Positions 11,313 to 34,514 are shown, numbered from the stretch's first letter. The stretch is DNA of 64,000 nucleotides from Rhea pennata (GCF_028389875.1 NW_026907680.1:992001-1056000); one strand, 5' to 3'. Translations and numbers: made by a program. The notes: generated from the sequence alone by a model not told the origin.

Positions 11313-11808
11313 CAAACCATTGCCCATCCCGGAACAGAGTCCCTGGGGCCACGGAGCAGTGGCTAATGTAGCTGGCAGCACAGCACGTAATGCTGTGCCT
11401 TGGAGCCTGTCCTGGCAGATGACCCTGCTGCTCGCCTTCCTGCATGGAGAGAAATTTTTGCTCTGGTTCTGTCCAGAGCTCTACTTTGGGCATAACGTGC
11501 AGCCCTGGGTGTTTTGTTAGGGGGTGATCCCCATTCCTGTGGATGTGACCCCAGTCAGTGGGACCCACGTGCTTCTGCTACAGAACTGCCTTCTGCGGCA
11601 GAAGCAGGTGCCCAACTTGTCAGGCTGAAATGGGGACCCTACTCCCCCTGTGCTCATGCCACCTCCCCGCGGTGTGTATTTGCAGTCCATTCCTAGGCAC
11701 CCCAGAGTGCTCTGCCCAGAAGGCAGTGCCAGGCGGGAGGAAGCCATCTTCAGAAGGTGGAGCACCTACTGAGTGGCCTGGAATGAAGTGGACGAGAATG
11801 CCAGAGCA
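11313..11808 (+). pseudogene. CCDC81-like cassette exons C and B, plus-strand copy
   Basis: C is 11313-11386 (74 nt, donor GTAATG) with an in-frame TAG in the 'ctaatgtag' stretch, like the copy at 52722-52800. B is 11686-11808 (123 nt, acceptor tatttgcag, donor GTAAGTG). No exon A is found upstream. Family sequence continues to about 12155, where it is cut by the CAX segment. The matching terminal exon resumes at 15938 on the same strand, so the two pieces are halves of one interrupted copy. Confidence 0.55.
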
Positions 11809-12154
11809 GTAAGTGTCACTACTGGGGGCCCTTCTTTTCCAGCGTGCTTCCTGCAAAAGCCTTGTGCTATGGGCGCTGGCTTGCAAGAGCCCTTCCCATG
11901 GGTTCACTGAGCCCTGCCCAACATCGCCCAGTCCTGCCTTCAAAGGCAGCAGTGGTGAATGTAGTTTTGGAATACACACGCTGTTGCACCTTGCTCTCCG
12001 TGAACACACCAGCAGAGCCTCTGGGGCCCTCCTGCTGGTGGCACTGGAAGTGCTGGGCCTTTCTGTGATAGAAAGTGAAGAGCGAGTGAAGAGTTTCTGC
12101 TCAGCTCTGTGATTATTCAGATGCTTGTTTCAAGCAGGAAAGGGATGTTCAGCA

Positions 12155-15100
12155 TGGACAGCAGGAGGATGACCAGTGCCCTCCACCAAGACCAGTGGAC
12201 CACGGCGCTGTGGTGGTGGCTGGGCCCTGGGGGAAAGGAGCAGGGATGAGTCAGAAACCCCATGTGAGCCTCCCAGCGTGGGAAGGGGAGCAGAGGACTC
12301 GCCGAGCGGAGCCGGGGCGGCACTCACTGTGACAGTCGCTGATGTGGATGTCATAGATGTGCGAGTGAGTTTTCAGGGTGAAGAAGAGGCCGATGAGGTA
12401 GGCGGCAGGGAGCAGCAGGGACACTGTGTACACCAGGGGCCTGCGGGACACGGCGCTCAGCCCCACGCGAGAGCCCTTTGGAGGCCCCGGCGTTCCCCTG
12501 CACCACACAGAGCTGAGAACACCGGCGGCTGTCCCAGGACAGAGGGAGATGGACGCAGCGTGGTCCAGCCCTGGGACCAGACAGGCACAGCGGTGCCATC
12601 CCCAGGAGGGAGGACGCCCTGCCCGCGACCAGGCAGCTCCCCGAGGACCTGTGAGCCAACCCACGAAGTGCCACCCCGACACGGGGACCGGGTCCACCCC
12701 AGGACACTCACTGGATGTGGCTGTAGTAGAGCATGCTGTTGTTCTGCACCTGCAACGGAGAGCCCATCAGCGGGGCGAGCGCCATGGCCGTGCCCTGGGC
12801 ACCCTGCAGTGCCCGTTGCGGGCCGCCGGCGAGGAGCCGGGCGGGCTACGGGCGCCCGTGGGTGCCGCGGTTTGGGGGCTTACCAGGTCGAAGTGGCAGC
12901 TCTTGCAGAGGTAGTGGCCCAGCGCGTTCTGGGTGATGTTGTGGCACTCGCCGCACACCAGCCTCCCGTACACCTTGGAGAAGAGCATCGGGGCGAAGAC
13001 GCCTGCTGGCAGGAGAGGTGGAAGTGGGCGCCAGGCCATGGCGTGGGACATCTTCCCCCCGACGGCACCACTGCCAGGGCACTCACCTCCCACGGAGAGG
13101 AAGAGCAGGGCCGAGCTGACACCTGCCGAGCGGCTGTTGAACCTCTGCTCCTGGTGCCGGATGCCTCCTATGACCGTGCACAAGCCCTCGGAGAGAACAT
13201 GGCTGTCAGTGTGACCTCGGCGAGGAGGTCCTCTCCTCCTCCCACGCTGGAGGACGGGGGCTTTCGTGACACAAGCGCCTCCTCCCCGCCGGGCTCACCA
13301 GGACCAGGAGGACGCAGCCCACCAGGGTGCCCGTCAGCTCCACCTTGACGATCTCCTCGTAGCACTTGCGGGCGCCCTTGATGAGCGCTGTGATGTAGAA
13401 GGTGAGCTCTGTGATGGAGCCAAACGTGGCGTTCACCACCGCCCCCACCGCGACGTTGCTCTGCACCGAGATGCTGCGGGGACGGGAAGCGCAAAGGGTC
13501 AATGGGGCGGGAAGCAGCGCCGCGGGGCAGCCCCGGCACCAGGCAGCTGCTCACCTGGCGATGGCCATGCCGATGTAGTAGGAGAGGGGCATGATGGAGA
13601 GCAGCGCCAGGGCGAACTTCACGGGCGAGCTCGTCACCCAGTTGCGCCCGTCCACGTAGCCCAGCACCAGCGTCACCACCACCAGCGGCAGCAGGTCTGC
13701 GGCGGCCATCAAGGACGTGTCCGAAGTGGGGGGGGTCGGTGGTTTTTGAGGGGTGGTACCTCAAGGTGGTGCCCAGTTGACGTGTCCCCCCCTATACACA
13801 AAAAGGAAGCAGGGGGGAAAAGGATACTGACAGCGAAGACGTTGATGCCGTCCATGGCGTACTTGTAGTAGTAGGCGTTGATGGCGCGGTAGCAGCACTT
13901 GATCACCTCCGCCTCCAGCGGCACGTTCGTCTGCAGCGGCGGCAGCGGGGCGATGGAAACCAAGCGGGTGACACTGGTCTGGGTGTCCCCCCCTGCCAAA
14001 AGCCAGCCCATCGAGAGGGGACCCTCCACCCCCAGCACCAGGGGCCACCCACCATGCGCGGGCGCCGGATTCGTACCCGCTCCGGGGGCGGCAGCAGCAC
14101 CCGGTGGGCCGTGCGGGTGCTCATCTTGGTGACGGAGATGAGGAAGAAGAGGAGCCAGGCGACGAAGCAGACGAGCCCGTGGGCCAGTGCCAGCGCCGGG
14201 TAGCCCAGGCAGAGCCACACGGCAGCAGCGGCAGCGCGTTGCTGCAAGGACGGCCCGGTGGCGGCAGTTTTTTAGGGTGGAAAAAGCCAAACGGGAGCAG
14301 CCGGGCTCCCAAAGAGCCGCCCCTCGGGCCCCGTCCAGCACCTCCCGCGCCGGGCGCTCACCCGGTAGCCGGGGTCCGCGGGGCACCAGCGGCCGGGCGC
14401 TGGGCCGCCGAGCAGGGCCGAGGTCTCCCGGGTGCCGTCGGCCTCCGCGGCGGGACCCTGGCGGAGAGTGAGGAGGGGCTGGCGGGGACGGACGTACGGA
14501 CGGCACCCGGCCGTTACCTCCACCCGCTGGATCACTTTGCTGAAGGGCCAGAGGAAGTAGCTGCCCAGGTCCCTGCAGAGCCGCCCTGCGGGGACAGCGG
14601 CATCGGGACGCGGGGCAGGACCCCGACGCGCACGTCCCGTCTCCCACCACGACAGCCCGGCCCGGTCGCACCGGGGACGGGCACCTGGGGAAGACTCACC
14701 GTAAGGAGCCCCCACGACGGTGAGGAACATCTCGGCGGCCACCAGGACGTAGAGGAGCGCCAGCCACCAGCCGAAGAGCAGCGCGTAGAGGACGCTGCCC
14801 AACGTCACCGTGGAGCCTGCAGACAGCGACCGGCCCCTCCGCTGCTCCGCCAGCCGCTTCGCCACGTGCACGGCGGGGGGGGGGGGGTGTTAACCGGGCT
14901 CCCTCCTCCCAACAGGGTTTTGCCGCGAACCCTAGAGCCTCAGCGGCCGCCCACCTCCAAAGCCGCGGATGACGTTCAGGTTGGAGTAGAGCTCCTTCCT
15001 GATCTCCGAGCGGTCCTCCCAGGGCCGGGCGGTCGCGTGGCTCTTCCACTTCTTGAAGCCGAACTGCAGAGAGGAGAAGGTCGCGGCCAAAGAAAAGACC

Positions 15101-15520
15101 CCCTCCCCTCCCGTGCAGCAGGATGGGCATGGGCCGCGGGGGGACGGACCCACCTTGACGTCGTTGGAGAGCTTGTTGGCCTCCACCGCGCTCTCGGCCG
15201 TCAGCGTGGTCTTTGCCCCGCAGCTCTCGCACGCCGGCACCTCGTTCAAGTGCTGCTGGCGGGTGACGACTGCGGGCGAGAGGCGAGCGGGTGTGGGCGC
15301 TGGCACAGGGACCCCCCGCGCGGACCCCCCTCACCGCTGCCGCCGCCGGGCTCCCTACCGGGCAGGATGCGGAGGGCGAGGATGCGGGGGGCGAGGATGC
15401 CATGGGGGTGGGAGGCCGAGGGCAGGTCGCCATGCGGGTCGTTAATGGCGGCGCAGCGGCGGTCGCAGGGCGAGCCCCACCGCGGGCCCTCGCCCCGCAC
15501 CTCCGGCTCCCCGGCAGCGG
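12155..15520 (-). CDS. CAX/VNX1-type cation:proton exchanger, 3'-truncated
   Basis: Fifteen minus-strand exons join in phase: 15359-15520, 15154-15269, 14955-15063, 14700-14816, 14518-14585, 14362-14457, 14053-14241, 13828-13930, 13555-13696, 13299-13473, 13087-13186, 12884-13002, 12712-12749, 12328-12440 and 12155-12226. The product has membrane segments in VTLGSVLYALLFGWWLALLY, YFLWPFSKV, ALAHGLVCFVAWLLFFLI, INVFAV-NLLPLVVVTLVLGY, the CAX repeat signature GAVVNATFGSITELTFYI, and AGVSSALLFLSVGGVFAP. A CxxC...CxxC loop (VCGECHN, LCKSCHFD) follows. This matches the fungal Vnx1/SPBC521.04c branch of CAX exchangers, also known in non-mammalian vertebrates as endosomal Ca2+/H+ antiporters. The last exon reads HHHSAVVHWSWWRALVILLL and then runs into CCDC81-family sequence at about 12155, so the second exchanger half is missing. 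The start codon is unresolved. An LARPVLAAASLAAAAG stretch just upstream could be a signal peptide or chance. Confidence 0.8.
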
Positions 15521-15937
15521 CTGCAAGAGAGGCAGCGGCCAGGACGGGCCGGGCCAGGCTGAGCCGCGCTAAGCCGAGCCTGGGAGGCGCCGCGCGTTCG
15601 ATCCCCTGCAGCCCTGGCGCCGCACCGGAGCCCCTGCTTCCCCCCCCCCCCCCCGAAAAAAAACCCCACCCCCTTCCCAGGCTCATGCACTCCAGCACCC
15701 GCTGCAGCCCAACCCAGGAGGGACCCCCGCACACTGTGCAAATCGTCCCCCAGGTGCAACACCCCTGCCATGGAAAGCCACCCCCCCCCAGTGCAATGTC
15801 CAGGATCCCTCCCTGTGGGTGCAACACCCAAAAGGGACCTTCCTCCCCTCCCCCCCCATGCAATGCCCCCCTGTGGAAAGTCCCCCAGTGCAAGGCTCAG
15901 GACCCCTCCCATTGGGTGCAGCACCCCGAAGGGACCC
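15521..15937. other. Stretch between CAX exon 1 and the CAX-segment junction
   Basis: This is the upstream side of the truncated CAX gene, with C-runs and several 'gtgcaacaccc...ccagtgcaa' repeats of about 45-60 bases (15690-15930). It may hold the CAX promoter or first exon, but nothing decides this. CCDC81-family homology restarts at about 15,935-15,938. Confidence 0.5.
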
Positions 15938-16737
15938 AGAGGCAGCGGCAGTGGAAGCCCCACTGCAAAAGAGAACGGCAGCCCCAGTGTCAGTAGCAAG
16001 CAGCGTGGCAGTGGCAGCGGGAGCCCCGGTGGCAGACAGAGCGGCAGCCCCAGTGTCAATGGCAGTGGCACTGGAAGCCCCACTGTCAGACCAAGCGGCA
16101 GCCCCAGTGTCAATGGCAGTGGCACTGGAAGCCCCACTGTAAGACACAGCGGCAGCCCCAGTGTCAATGGCAGTGGCACTGGAAGCCCCACTGTAAGACA
16201 CAGCGGCACCCCAGTGTCAATGGCAGGGGCACTGGAAACCCCACTGTCAAACACAGTGGCAGCCCCAGTTGCAGCCCCAGTGGCACTGGAAGCCCCACTG
16301 TCAGACCAAGTGGCAGCCCCAGTGGCAGTGCCGGACACAGCGGCAGCAGCCGTGGAAGCCCCAGTGGCAGACGCAGCAGCAGATCCACTGGCGGTGGCAG
16401 CGTCACTGGGAGCCCCAGTGGCGGGCACAGCGGCAGCCCAAGTGCCAGCGGCAAACACAGCGGCAGTGACAGTGGGAGCTGCAATGTTGGACACAGCGGG
16501 AAACCCGCTCGTAGCAGCAGTGGCAGCGGAAGCTCCAATTCTGGACTCAACAGCAGCCCCACTGGCAGTGGCAGCGGCACACGAAGACCCAGTGTCAGAC
16601 AGAGCATCAACGGCAGTGGGAGCCCCAGGGGCAGCGGCAGTGGCCACAGCAGCAGCCACAACGGCAGCAGCAGCAGCAGCAGCAGCACTGCTTGTGAGCC
16701 ACGCGAGCACCCAGGAAGTTCTCTGCAGCTGAATTAA
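15938..16737 (+). pseudogene. Ser/Gly/Arg-rich terminal exon, copy 2 (5'-cut and frameshifted)
   Basis: The sequence matches the copy at 45250-45960 from 'AGAGGCAGCGG' onward and ends in the same CEPREHPGSSLQLN-stop (TAA 16735-16737). The 5' part with the acceptor and GEEEP start is missing, replaced by CAX-flank sequence. A one-base loss near 16208 ('cggcaccccag' against 'cggcagccccag') shifts the frame, so Ser/Gly coding turns into an Ala-rich frame. Upstream of the shift there are extra near-perfect units of SPSVNGSGTGSPTVR, a recent expansion. Confidence 0.65.
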
Positions 16738-17789
16738 ACCAACTGCCCCAAGTCGGGTGGCTCTTGGCTGGGTGTGTGGTGAGCTCGTCCGTTTGCAGCG
16801 TGGGAGCTTTGGGGAGTCCTGAAGAGCAGAGCTGAGGAGTCAGGGCTCAGGGGCTGCTGCCAGGGCAGCTCTCCGCCGCGGTCGTGCTGTGGCTCTTTGG
16901 CTGCAGCTGCAGCTGCGGTGGCTGTGGCCTAGGGGTGTGCTGCGTCTTGTTGGTGCTGGGGAGAGGCGTGGAGAGGGCCGTGCCATGGCCAACGCATGTC
17001 CTGGGTTCAAGGGGCCTGTGGGGAGAGGAGGAAAAAGCTGCTGTACACCTCTGAGGGGAGGAAGTGCTTGAGCCTGGGCCCCCCTTGCTGGGGCCCAGTG
17101 CTGGCTGCGTGGTGGCAGGGAACTGCCAGCTCTTGTGTGTGCCTTGGGTGCCCTTGAGTGCTGGGCTTTTGTGGGCGTGAGGGGAAGAAGGCGGGTGCCC
17201 AGGGCCAGAAGGGGAAGCGGCCACCCCGGAGGCTTGGTGCCAGCAGAGACCATGGCCACCTGGGCTGTAGCACCCGGGAACTAGTGGAGTTGCAGAGCCT
17301 GAGGGCAGGTAGGAAGGAGAGCAGCAGAGCCCAGAGGCTGGCCTTGAGGTGAGCAGGCTTCCCCTTCTGCAGAGACCTGCTAGGGGGATGCCAGGGGAGG
17401 CAGCTCAGAAGGGCAAAGGAGCTCAGGAAAGCTGGCAGGCCTTTAAGCTGCTGAAGGAGAGCCTCCTCCAAGTGCCACGCTGCTCCACCTTGACACTCCA
17501 GCAAGCCCAAGTCAGGGCAAAGCCTGCGGCCCCTCACTAGCAATGGCGATTCTGGAGGACCAGGCTTCATCGTTCCATCTGGTGCGTGCGCATCTGCAAA
17601 TGCAGGAGCTTTGCTTGAGAGCCTGCTCAGGGAGACTTTCATCAGCACTACATGAGCATCGAGTCCCCTTCTCTCTGCAGACTGACAAGCCTCGGTAAGG
17701 ATCCGCACCTCAGACCAGCTTCTAGCCTCTTTGTCCTCCACGCATTTTCCATTACCCCCACAGCAGGAGCTGCGAGAGAAAGCGCCCAT

Positions 17790-17893
17790 CACAGAATCAT
17801 CGAAGGGTGGAGGTTGGAAGGGGCCTCTGGAGATCATCTCGTCCAACCCCCCCTGCTCAAGCAGGGTCACCTACAGCACACTGCACAGAGTGG
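17790..17893 (-). mobile_element. CR1 LINE 3' end (about 100 bp)
   Basis: On the minus strand this reads 'ctgcttgagcagggggggttggacgagatgatctcc...ccttccaacctccaccc' and ends in 'gattctgtgatg', the CR1 3' terminus. It is truncated at the junction with TMEM209 flank. The longer version is at 43790-44210. Confidence 0.85.
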
Positions 17894-18390
17894 CCAAGCG
17901 TTAGACACTGTGTTTATCGATAACTGTGCGGTCTAGGCTTGTAGTTAATCTCCTTTTTTAGGCTTTCTTACTTTCAGGTTGGTGCTTGGGATCTGAGGCA
18001 AAGGCAGGAAGGGTTTTGGAGCAGCTGAGGTTGTCCGCTGGCCCGCGCTCACAGAGCGGTCTGCTGTAACTCGTTGTGCTCCCTTTCAGCCGCCAGCGGT
18101 GCTTTTATTCCTCCCTGCTCCTCGTGGTGAGGTTTGCAGGCAGGAGCAACACGTTTGGCCAGGCTCTGGCGTGGGGCAGCCGGGGGGTGTGCCCGCACGC
18201 GGCCGTAGTGGGAGCCGAGCAGGGGAAGGGTACGGCCGGGTGTGGGCACGGCCGGTGGCGGCCAAGGCGGGCGGCAGGGCGCGGGGGGCGTCGCGGCCGA
18301 CGCGCTGGGGCCGCCATGGTGCCTGGGGCCGCTTGCGGCCGGGTCGGGCAGGCGCCATCGGCCGAGCGTCCGGGGCGGCTGCGCGAGCGT
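17894..18390. other. TMEM209 upstream flank
   Basis: This is unique sequence rising to a CpG island from about 18,180. It holds no gene. Open frames across the CpG island are compositional. Confidence 0.5.
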
Positions 18391-18519
18391 CTCCCTGGCA
18401 ACGGCGTCCGGCTGGGATCGGCGTTCCCCTGGCAATGGCATCCCCCTGGCAACGGCATCCGGCTGGGATCGGCGTTCCCCTGGCAATGGCATCCCCCTGG
18501 CAACGGCGTCCCCGCCCCC
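18391..18519. repeat. 51-bp minisatellite with CCTGGCAAC/T motifs
   Basis: About two and a half copies of a 51-bp unit (GCTGGGATCG starts at 18411 and 18462) carry five CC(C)TGGCAA(C/T)GGC blocks. A single related CCCCGGCAACGGCG lies at the matching place before the second promoter (about 19242-19256). GGCAAC resembles an RFX (X-box) half-site, which is suggestive only. Confidence 0.75.
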
Positions 18520-18808
18520 GCAGAACTGCCTACGGTGACGTCACGGGTCCGCGCGACCAATCGTTGGAGGTGGCTGCGGTGAGGGCGGCTGCGGTGAGGG
18601 CGGCAGGCGGAGCCTGGGCCTGGGGCGGGGCCTGGGCGCCCTCGGGGGCGGAGCGGAGCGGAGCGGCGGTGTCGCCGCCCTCCCGGGGCGCCTGCTGGTT
18701 GCGGGGCCGAGTCTGCTTGTGGTCGGCGGGGTTTGGCTGCGGGGGAGCCGGGGCGTGCGCGCTCAGGGCCTGTCAGCGAGGCCTGGGAGCGCGGCGGGCC
18801 GCTGGCAG
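18520..18808 (+). promoter_or_regulatory. TMEM209: TMEM209 promoter P1 and alternative first exon
   Basis: This is a CpG island with a consensus CRE TGACGTCA (18536-18543), CCAAT (18557-18561) and GC boxes (GGGGCGGGG), and no TATA box. A GCTGGCAG|GTGACAAG donor at 18808/18809 would close a non-coding first exon. P2 repeats the layout 760 bp downstream. Exact start sites cannot be read from sequence. Confidence 0.65.
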
Positions 18809-19241
18809 GTGACAAGTGTCCGTGCGTGTCGTGGTGTGTGCCAGAGTGGGGGGGGTGTGGGGAAGGGTCTAGGGTGGTGGAGGTGGGAGAGGGCTGTGCG
18901 TGTGAAATCCTGTCATTTCAGTCAAACCGCGTGTTCTCTGAGGTAACTCTTGTATGTTTGTGTTCAGCGACGAAGTAGCTGAGAGGTTTTGAAGCCTGTG
19001 GCCGGGGGAGGCGTGGCAGTTTCCTGCGCTGATGGGAGGAGCAGGGAAAGTGGCCAGTGTTACTGCTGTTGTGTGCGGCATTTTGTGGCGTAAAGGCGGG
19101 GGGGTGTGCGGAGGGTCTGGAGACGGACACGGGCGGGGGTTTTCAGTAGGAAAGCGGCCGGGCTGTGCACGGGCGAACGTTGTTTTTCAAAAGCGGAGTC
19201 GTCTCCCCCGCCCCCCTCCCCCCCCGCTGTTAACGGCATCT

Positions 19242-19471
19242 CCCCGGCAACGGCGTTCCCCCCCGCCCCGCCTCCCCCCGCAGAACTGATTCCGGTGACG
19301 TCACGTCCGCGCGACCAATCGTTGGAGGCGGCTGCGGTGGGGGCGGCGGGCGGGGCCTGGGCCTGGGCCTGGGCCGCGGCGCCCTCGGGGGCGGAGCGGA
19401 GCGGAGCGGCGGTGTCGCTGCCGACTCAGGGCCTGGCAGCGAGGCCTGGGAGTGCGGCGGGCTGCCGGCGG
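19242..19471 (+). promoter_or_regulatory. TMEM209: TMEM209 promoter P2 and alternative first exon
   Basis: This is a tandem copy of P1: CRE at 19296-19303, CCAAT at 19315-19319, the same GGGGGCGGAGCGGAGCGGAGCGG block, and a donor at 19471/19472. Sequence downstream of both donors also matches (for example 'gcattttgtgg(c/t)gtaaag' and 'ttttcagtaggaaa'), so the duplicated unit is about 760 bp and includes intron sequence. Confidence 0.65.
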
Positions 19472-20036
19472 GTGACAAGCGCGCCCGCGTGTGTGTGTGT
19501 GTGTGTGTGGCATGGTGTGTGCTAGAGTGATGAGAGGAGTAGAATATGCAGGAAGCGTTATTTCTGTTACATAGGGCATTTTGTGGTGTAAAGGGGGGAG
19601 GGTGTGGGGAGGGTACAGAGCTGTCCTGAGCTGACAGAAGGAGATAGGTGGGTGTTTTCAGTAGGAAAACTGCCAGGTTGTGCAAGATGTTTTCTTGGTC
19701 TGTTTTCCTTGCTTGGAGAAGGCAGTGTTGCCTCAGCATTCCGAAAAATGCTATTTCTCAAAAACGCTGTTGGAATCTGGCTCTCTTTTCTGTCCTCTGT
19801 ACCTCAGTGGAGAAAATGGAAACTGTTTCACTGTGAAGAGGTGACAGTGCTTATGCAGTTTATAAGAGGAATATTGTTTTGGGTTTTTTGTTTTTGTTTT
19901 TTGTTTTTTGTTTTTAAACCACTGAAGCTCATTCTTAACACTACACACGATTTGGTACCTCAATGTGAAGTCCTTTTATGTAATTTCTTTTTGCTTTTTT
20001 ACTTTTTTAAAGGTCTTGTACAGAGTGAGAATCTAA

Positions 20037-32109
<12,073 letters not shown>

Positions 32110-33511
32110 CATCTCTAGCAGGACTGCAGCTCAGAAGAACGATCCTGCTTCTCCGACAAGACGAACTGAGCAGCATCGTTTCACTTGTTGCCTTGAATAT
32201 GGACTATGAAATGGGATAATTTAAACTCTGCTTTATGGACAGAGGGGAAATGTTTGTAATTTCTGTACAGTTTTGGGGAGGATACTCTGTAAAACGTTGT
32301 ATTGTTTTTTACTGATGAAATGTATCTAAACAGGAACTCCAGGCAGGTCTTTTCTATTTGGCTCCTCACCTTAACAAATCGTATTTAAACCCCCCTTGCT
32401 ATTTCTGTTGCATTTACTCTTCAAGCACTCTAAAGAGCTTAACTGCCCACAGGGCTCAGCAATGAACCCGCGCTTGCCGCGTTTGAGGGTGGAATGCAGC
32501 AGCGCAGCTGGGACGTGTCTCCCGCAGTTGTACCCAGCCGCTCGCTGGCGAGCAGTCCCTTGAAAAGACAGTTACTGCAACGCGGCCAACTGCCGGATTC
32601 ACAAGATCCAAGAGATTCCAGACGGGCATAACAGGCGCCAAGTTAGCGCTTACACTGATTTTTGGTTAATTTAATTACATGCGATCTGAAAGGACGTTGT
32701 CTTTTATCCCTGCTCATTGGAATAATTGGATTTTGTGACCTCTCTGGATGCTTCAGGTGTCTCCACCGCAGATATAAGGGAAAGAGAAAAATTTTTGACT
32801 TGCTGGTTTCAGTAGGTATTTTTAAAATAGATTTAAAACAAAACAAAATAACCATACCATTCAAATGTGACCATCTTACGAGACAGAAGATGTTGTGGGT
32901 GATTGAGTACGACTAGAACGTTACCCTGCCTTTGCTTTTTAATTTTTTAAAAATTCTTTTATTTCTCACATTAGCTTTTCTGCTAGCAGCTCCTTACTTT
33001 TAGGGCCTTGCAGACTGGCCTGTGGCTTCAGCATCCCTGCATGAAACCAGAGTGGATACACCTGCGTGGGCTCATCCCAGGAACTTCGGGGAACATCCCG
33101 AAGTTCCTGCTGCCTCGCCAGAGCGTGCCCAGAAATGGCTTTTTTCTCTTTTTTTCTCCTGGGGGCGAGCGGCCGCCGCCTGGCCAGAGCCTCTGGCTTC
33201 TCCGGAACGAGTCAAGCTCTGGGGCCGCCGGCCAAGCTGCGGTTCCCGTTGCAGTGACGGTCTCAAAGCTCGGGCAGCAGTGGAACGTCCCCGCTGCGGA
33301 ACAACGCCTGCGCGAGCGTCTCACCACGCCTGCACGTGCCGCCGTTCCCCTTCTGCGGAATTGGCTTTTGGGGGAAAACACTTGCCTTTGTTTCAAAGAG
33401 CAGGCCCTGCTTTTAAAGGGGGGGAAGCCATTGCAAATTCAGGCAAATCGAAAAGGGGGTTAGAAGTTGATGTGGTTTATTTTTTTAAACAGAGGGGTAA
33501 AACTGCGATAC
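32110..33511. other. TMEM209 3' UTR and downstream flank
   Basis: The 3' UTR begins at 32110. I see no canonical AATAAA in the first few hundred bases. A GC-rich block at 33110-33360 carries overlapping open frames in several phases, none recognisable. A perfect 11-bp inverted repeat (GGAACTTCGGG / CCCGAAGTTCC, 33080-33090 and 33097-33107, 6-nt spacer) lies just before it. Unique sequence ends at the proviral LTR. Confidence 0.6.
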
Positions 33512-34065
33512 TGTTGTCCCAAAATCTGGGTTCTGTTACCCGATGTGCAAGCAACCAATAGACACACAGGGTCGAGGTATTTGTTTATTTCATTTCTGCG
33601 CAGAGATGGGGGCTAGGTGGTAAATCCACAAAGCTAGCACACCTCCTCCCCGTCCCATTCTTGATTTACACACGCTTTCCAGGGAGTATTTTATACAAAT
33701 CTTTCTATTGGTTACAGTTTCGTTAACTCAGGTAATTGCTCTGCGCTTGTGCTTTCACATTCTTGTTAATTAGCATAGGAAGCGAAGAAGAGGCGGTAAT
33801 ATCATTATCATGTCATTTCCATCTCATTATTCATTTAGGGGTGTGAAATTTAGTATGTTAATAAGCCTTAATGAACCTAAGGTCACTTCTGGGATATTCT
33901 GCTGTTTTTGTCTTACCTACCCCTCGCAATCTTCACAGCGCTGTGGTTTCATGAAGGTTATTTAGCTGTAGCTGGTTATCCTTTGCAGTACTGTTTTTCT
34001 CTCTCCCTTGTCCTTGAGTCCTGTTAACTATTTGCAAGGTTTTTTCTCACAGTATTTCTCTAGCA
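33512..34065 (-). repeat. 3' LTR of the provirus
   Basis: On the minus strand it starts TGCTAGAG and ends GGGACAACA (TG...CA). It matches 39642-40194 along its whole length. The TATA-like site of the 5' LTR is changed here (TGTAAA). Confidence 0.93.
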
Positions 34066-34078
34066 ATTCCCCCCTCTG
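34066..34078 (-). other. Polypurine tract
   Basis: On the minus strand AGAGGGGGGAAT sits immediately 5' of the 3' LTR, the expected plus-strand primer site. Confidence 0.8.
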
Positions 34079-34514
34079 AGACTTGTTAATATCACTTATC
34101 TAGCAAGTCTCATTTAAACAACTTCAATTATTCTTACATGGATGTTAAGTTAATTCTAAGTATTTCCCATGGCATGGGTAATCCAGGAGATTTGGGGAAT
34201 AGAGAAGCAAATAGTAATATCTGAGTCACTTTTTCTGAAGGCCCGTATAAGCTACAAAATCAGGTTAGCTGTACCAATGAGCGTGCATAACAAAGTTAAC
34301 AATGTCCTCATTTTCCATCTTAACTCTATAGCAAACAAATTAAATTAAACAAATCAATATTCTTGTAAATCAGCTCTATCTATAATTAACAATACTATCA
34401 GAATGCAAAATAACACCTAGTAACACTTAAGAGCACTCTATTTCCATATAAAAGAGTTCAATTTTCCAAGTGCAGTTCATCACTTTTGTAACTTCTGTAT
34501 TCTTCTCTTGGGAG
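34079..34514 (-). other. Remnant between integrase and 3' LTR
   Basis: This stretch is AT-rich with no open frame and no recognisable envelope sequence. Env has been deleted, or the stretch is too decayed to identify. Confidence 0.6.

Larger units (their letters stand above)
15938..17893. repeat. Inverted repeat arm L (pairs with about 44100-45940)
   Basis: The terminal exon, about 1 kb of 3' flank and a CR1 end all recur reversed on the far side of TMEM209 and the provirus. The arm ends inside the CR1 at about 17893, while the right copy keeps another 300 bp of that CR1. So the left arm was cut at its junction with TMEM209 flank. The 3' flank (16740-17780) holds no recognised gene. A long minus-strand open frame there is shared with the other arm, but it starts in CR1 and looks fortuitous. 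Confidence 0.85.

Noticed and set aside
13700..13760. Stop after the exon 13828-13930 as a break in CAX
   Set aside because: Using donor GTATCC after 13828 restores the phase and gives the conserved AVNLLPLV, so the gene is not broken there.
14104..15996. 630-codon plus-strand open frame
   Set aside because: It is the antisense shadow of the CAX exons and their GC-rich introns.
15938..16737. CRISPR-like regular repeat
   Set aside because: The units are short degenerate Ser/Gly codon repeats without unique spacers, in a vertebrate genome.
33008..33463. 151-codon frame in the GC block downstream of TMEM209
   Set aside because: Competing frames overlap in other phases on both strands, and there is no recognisable similarity or exon context.
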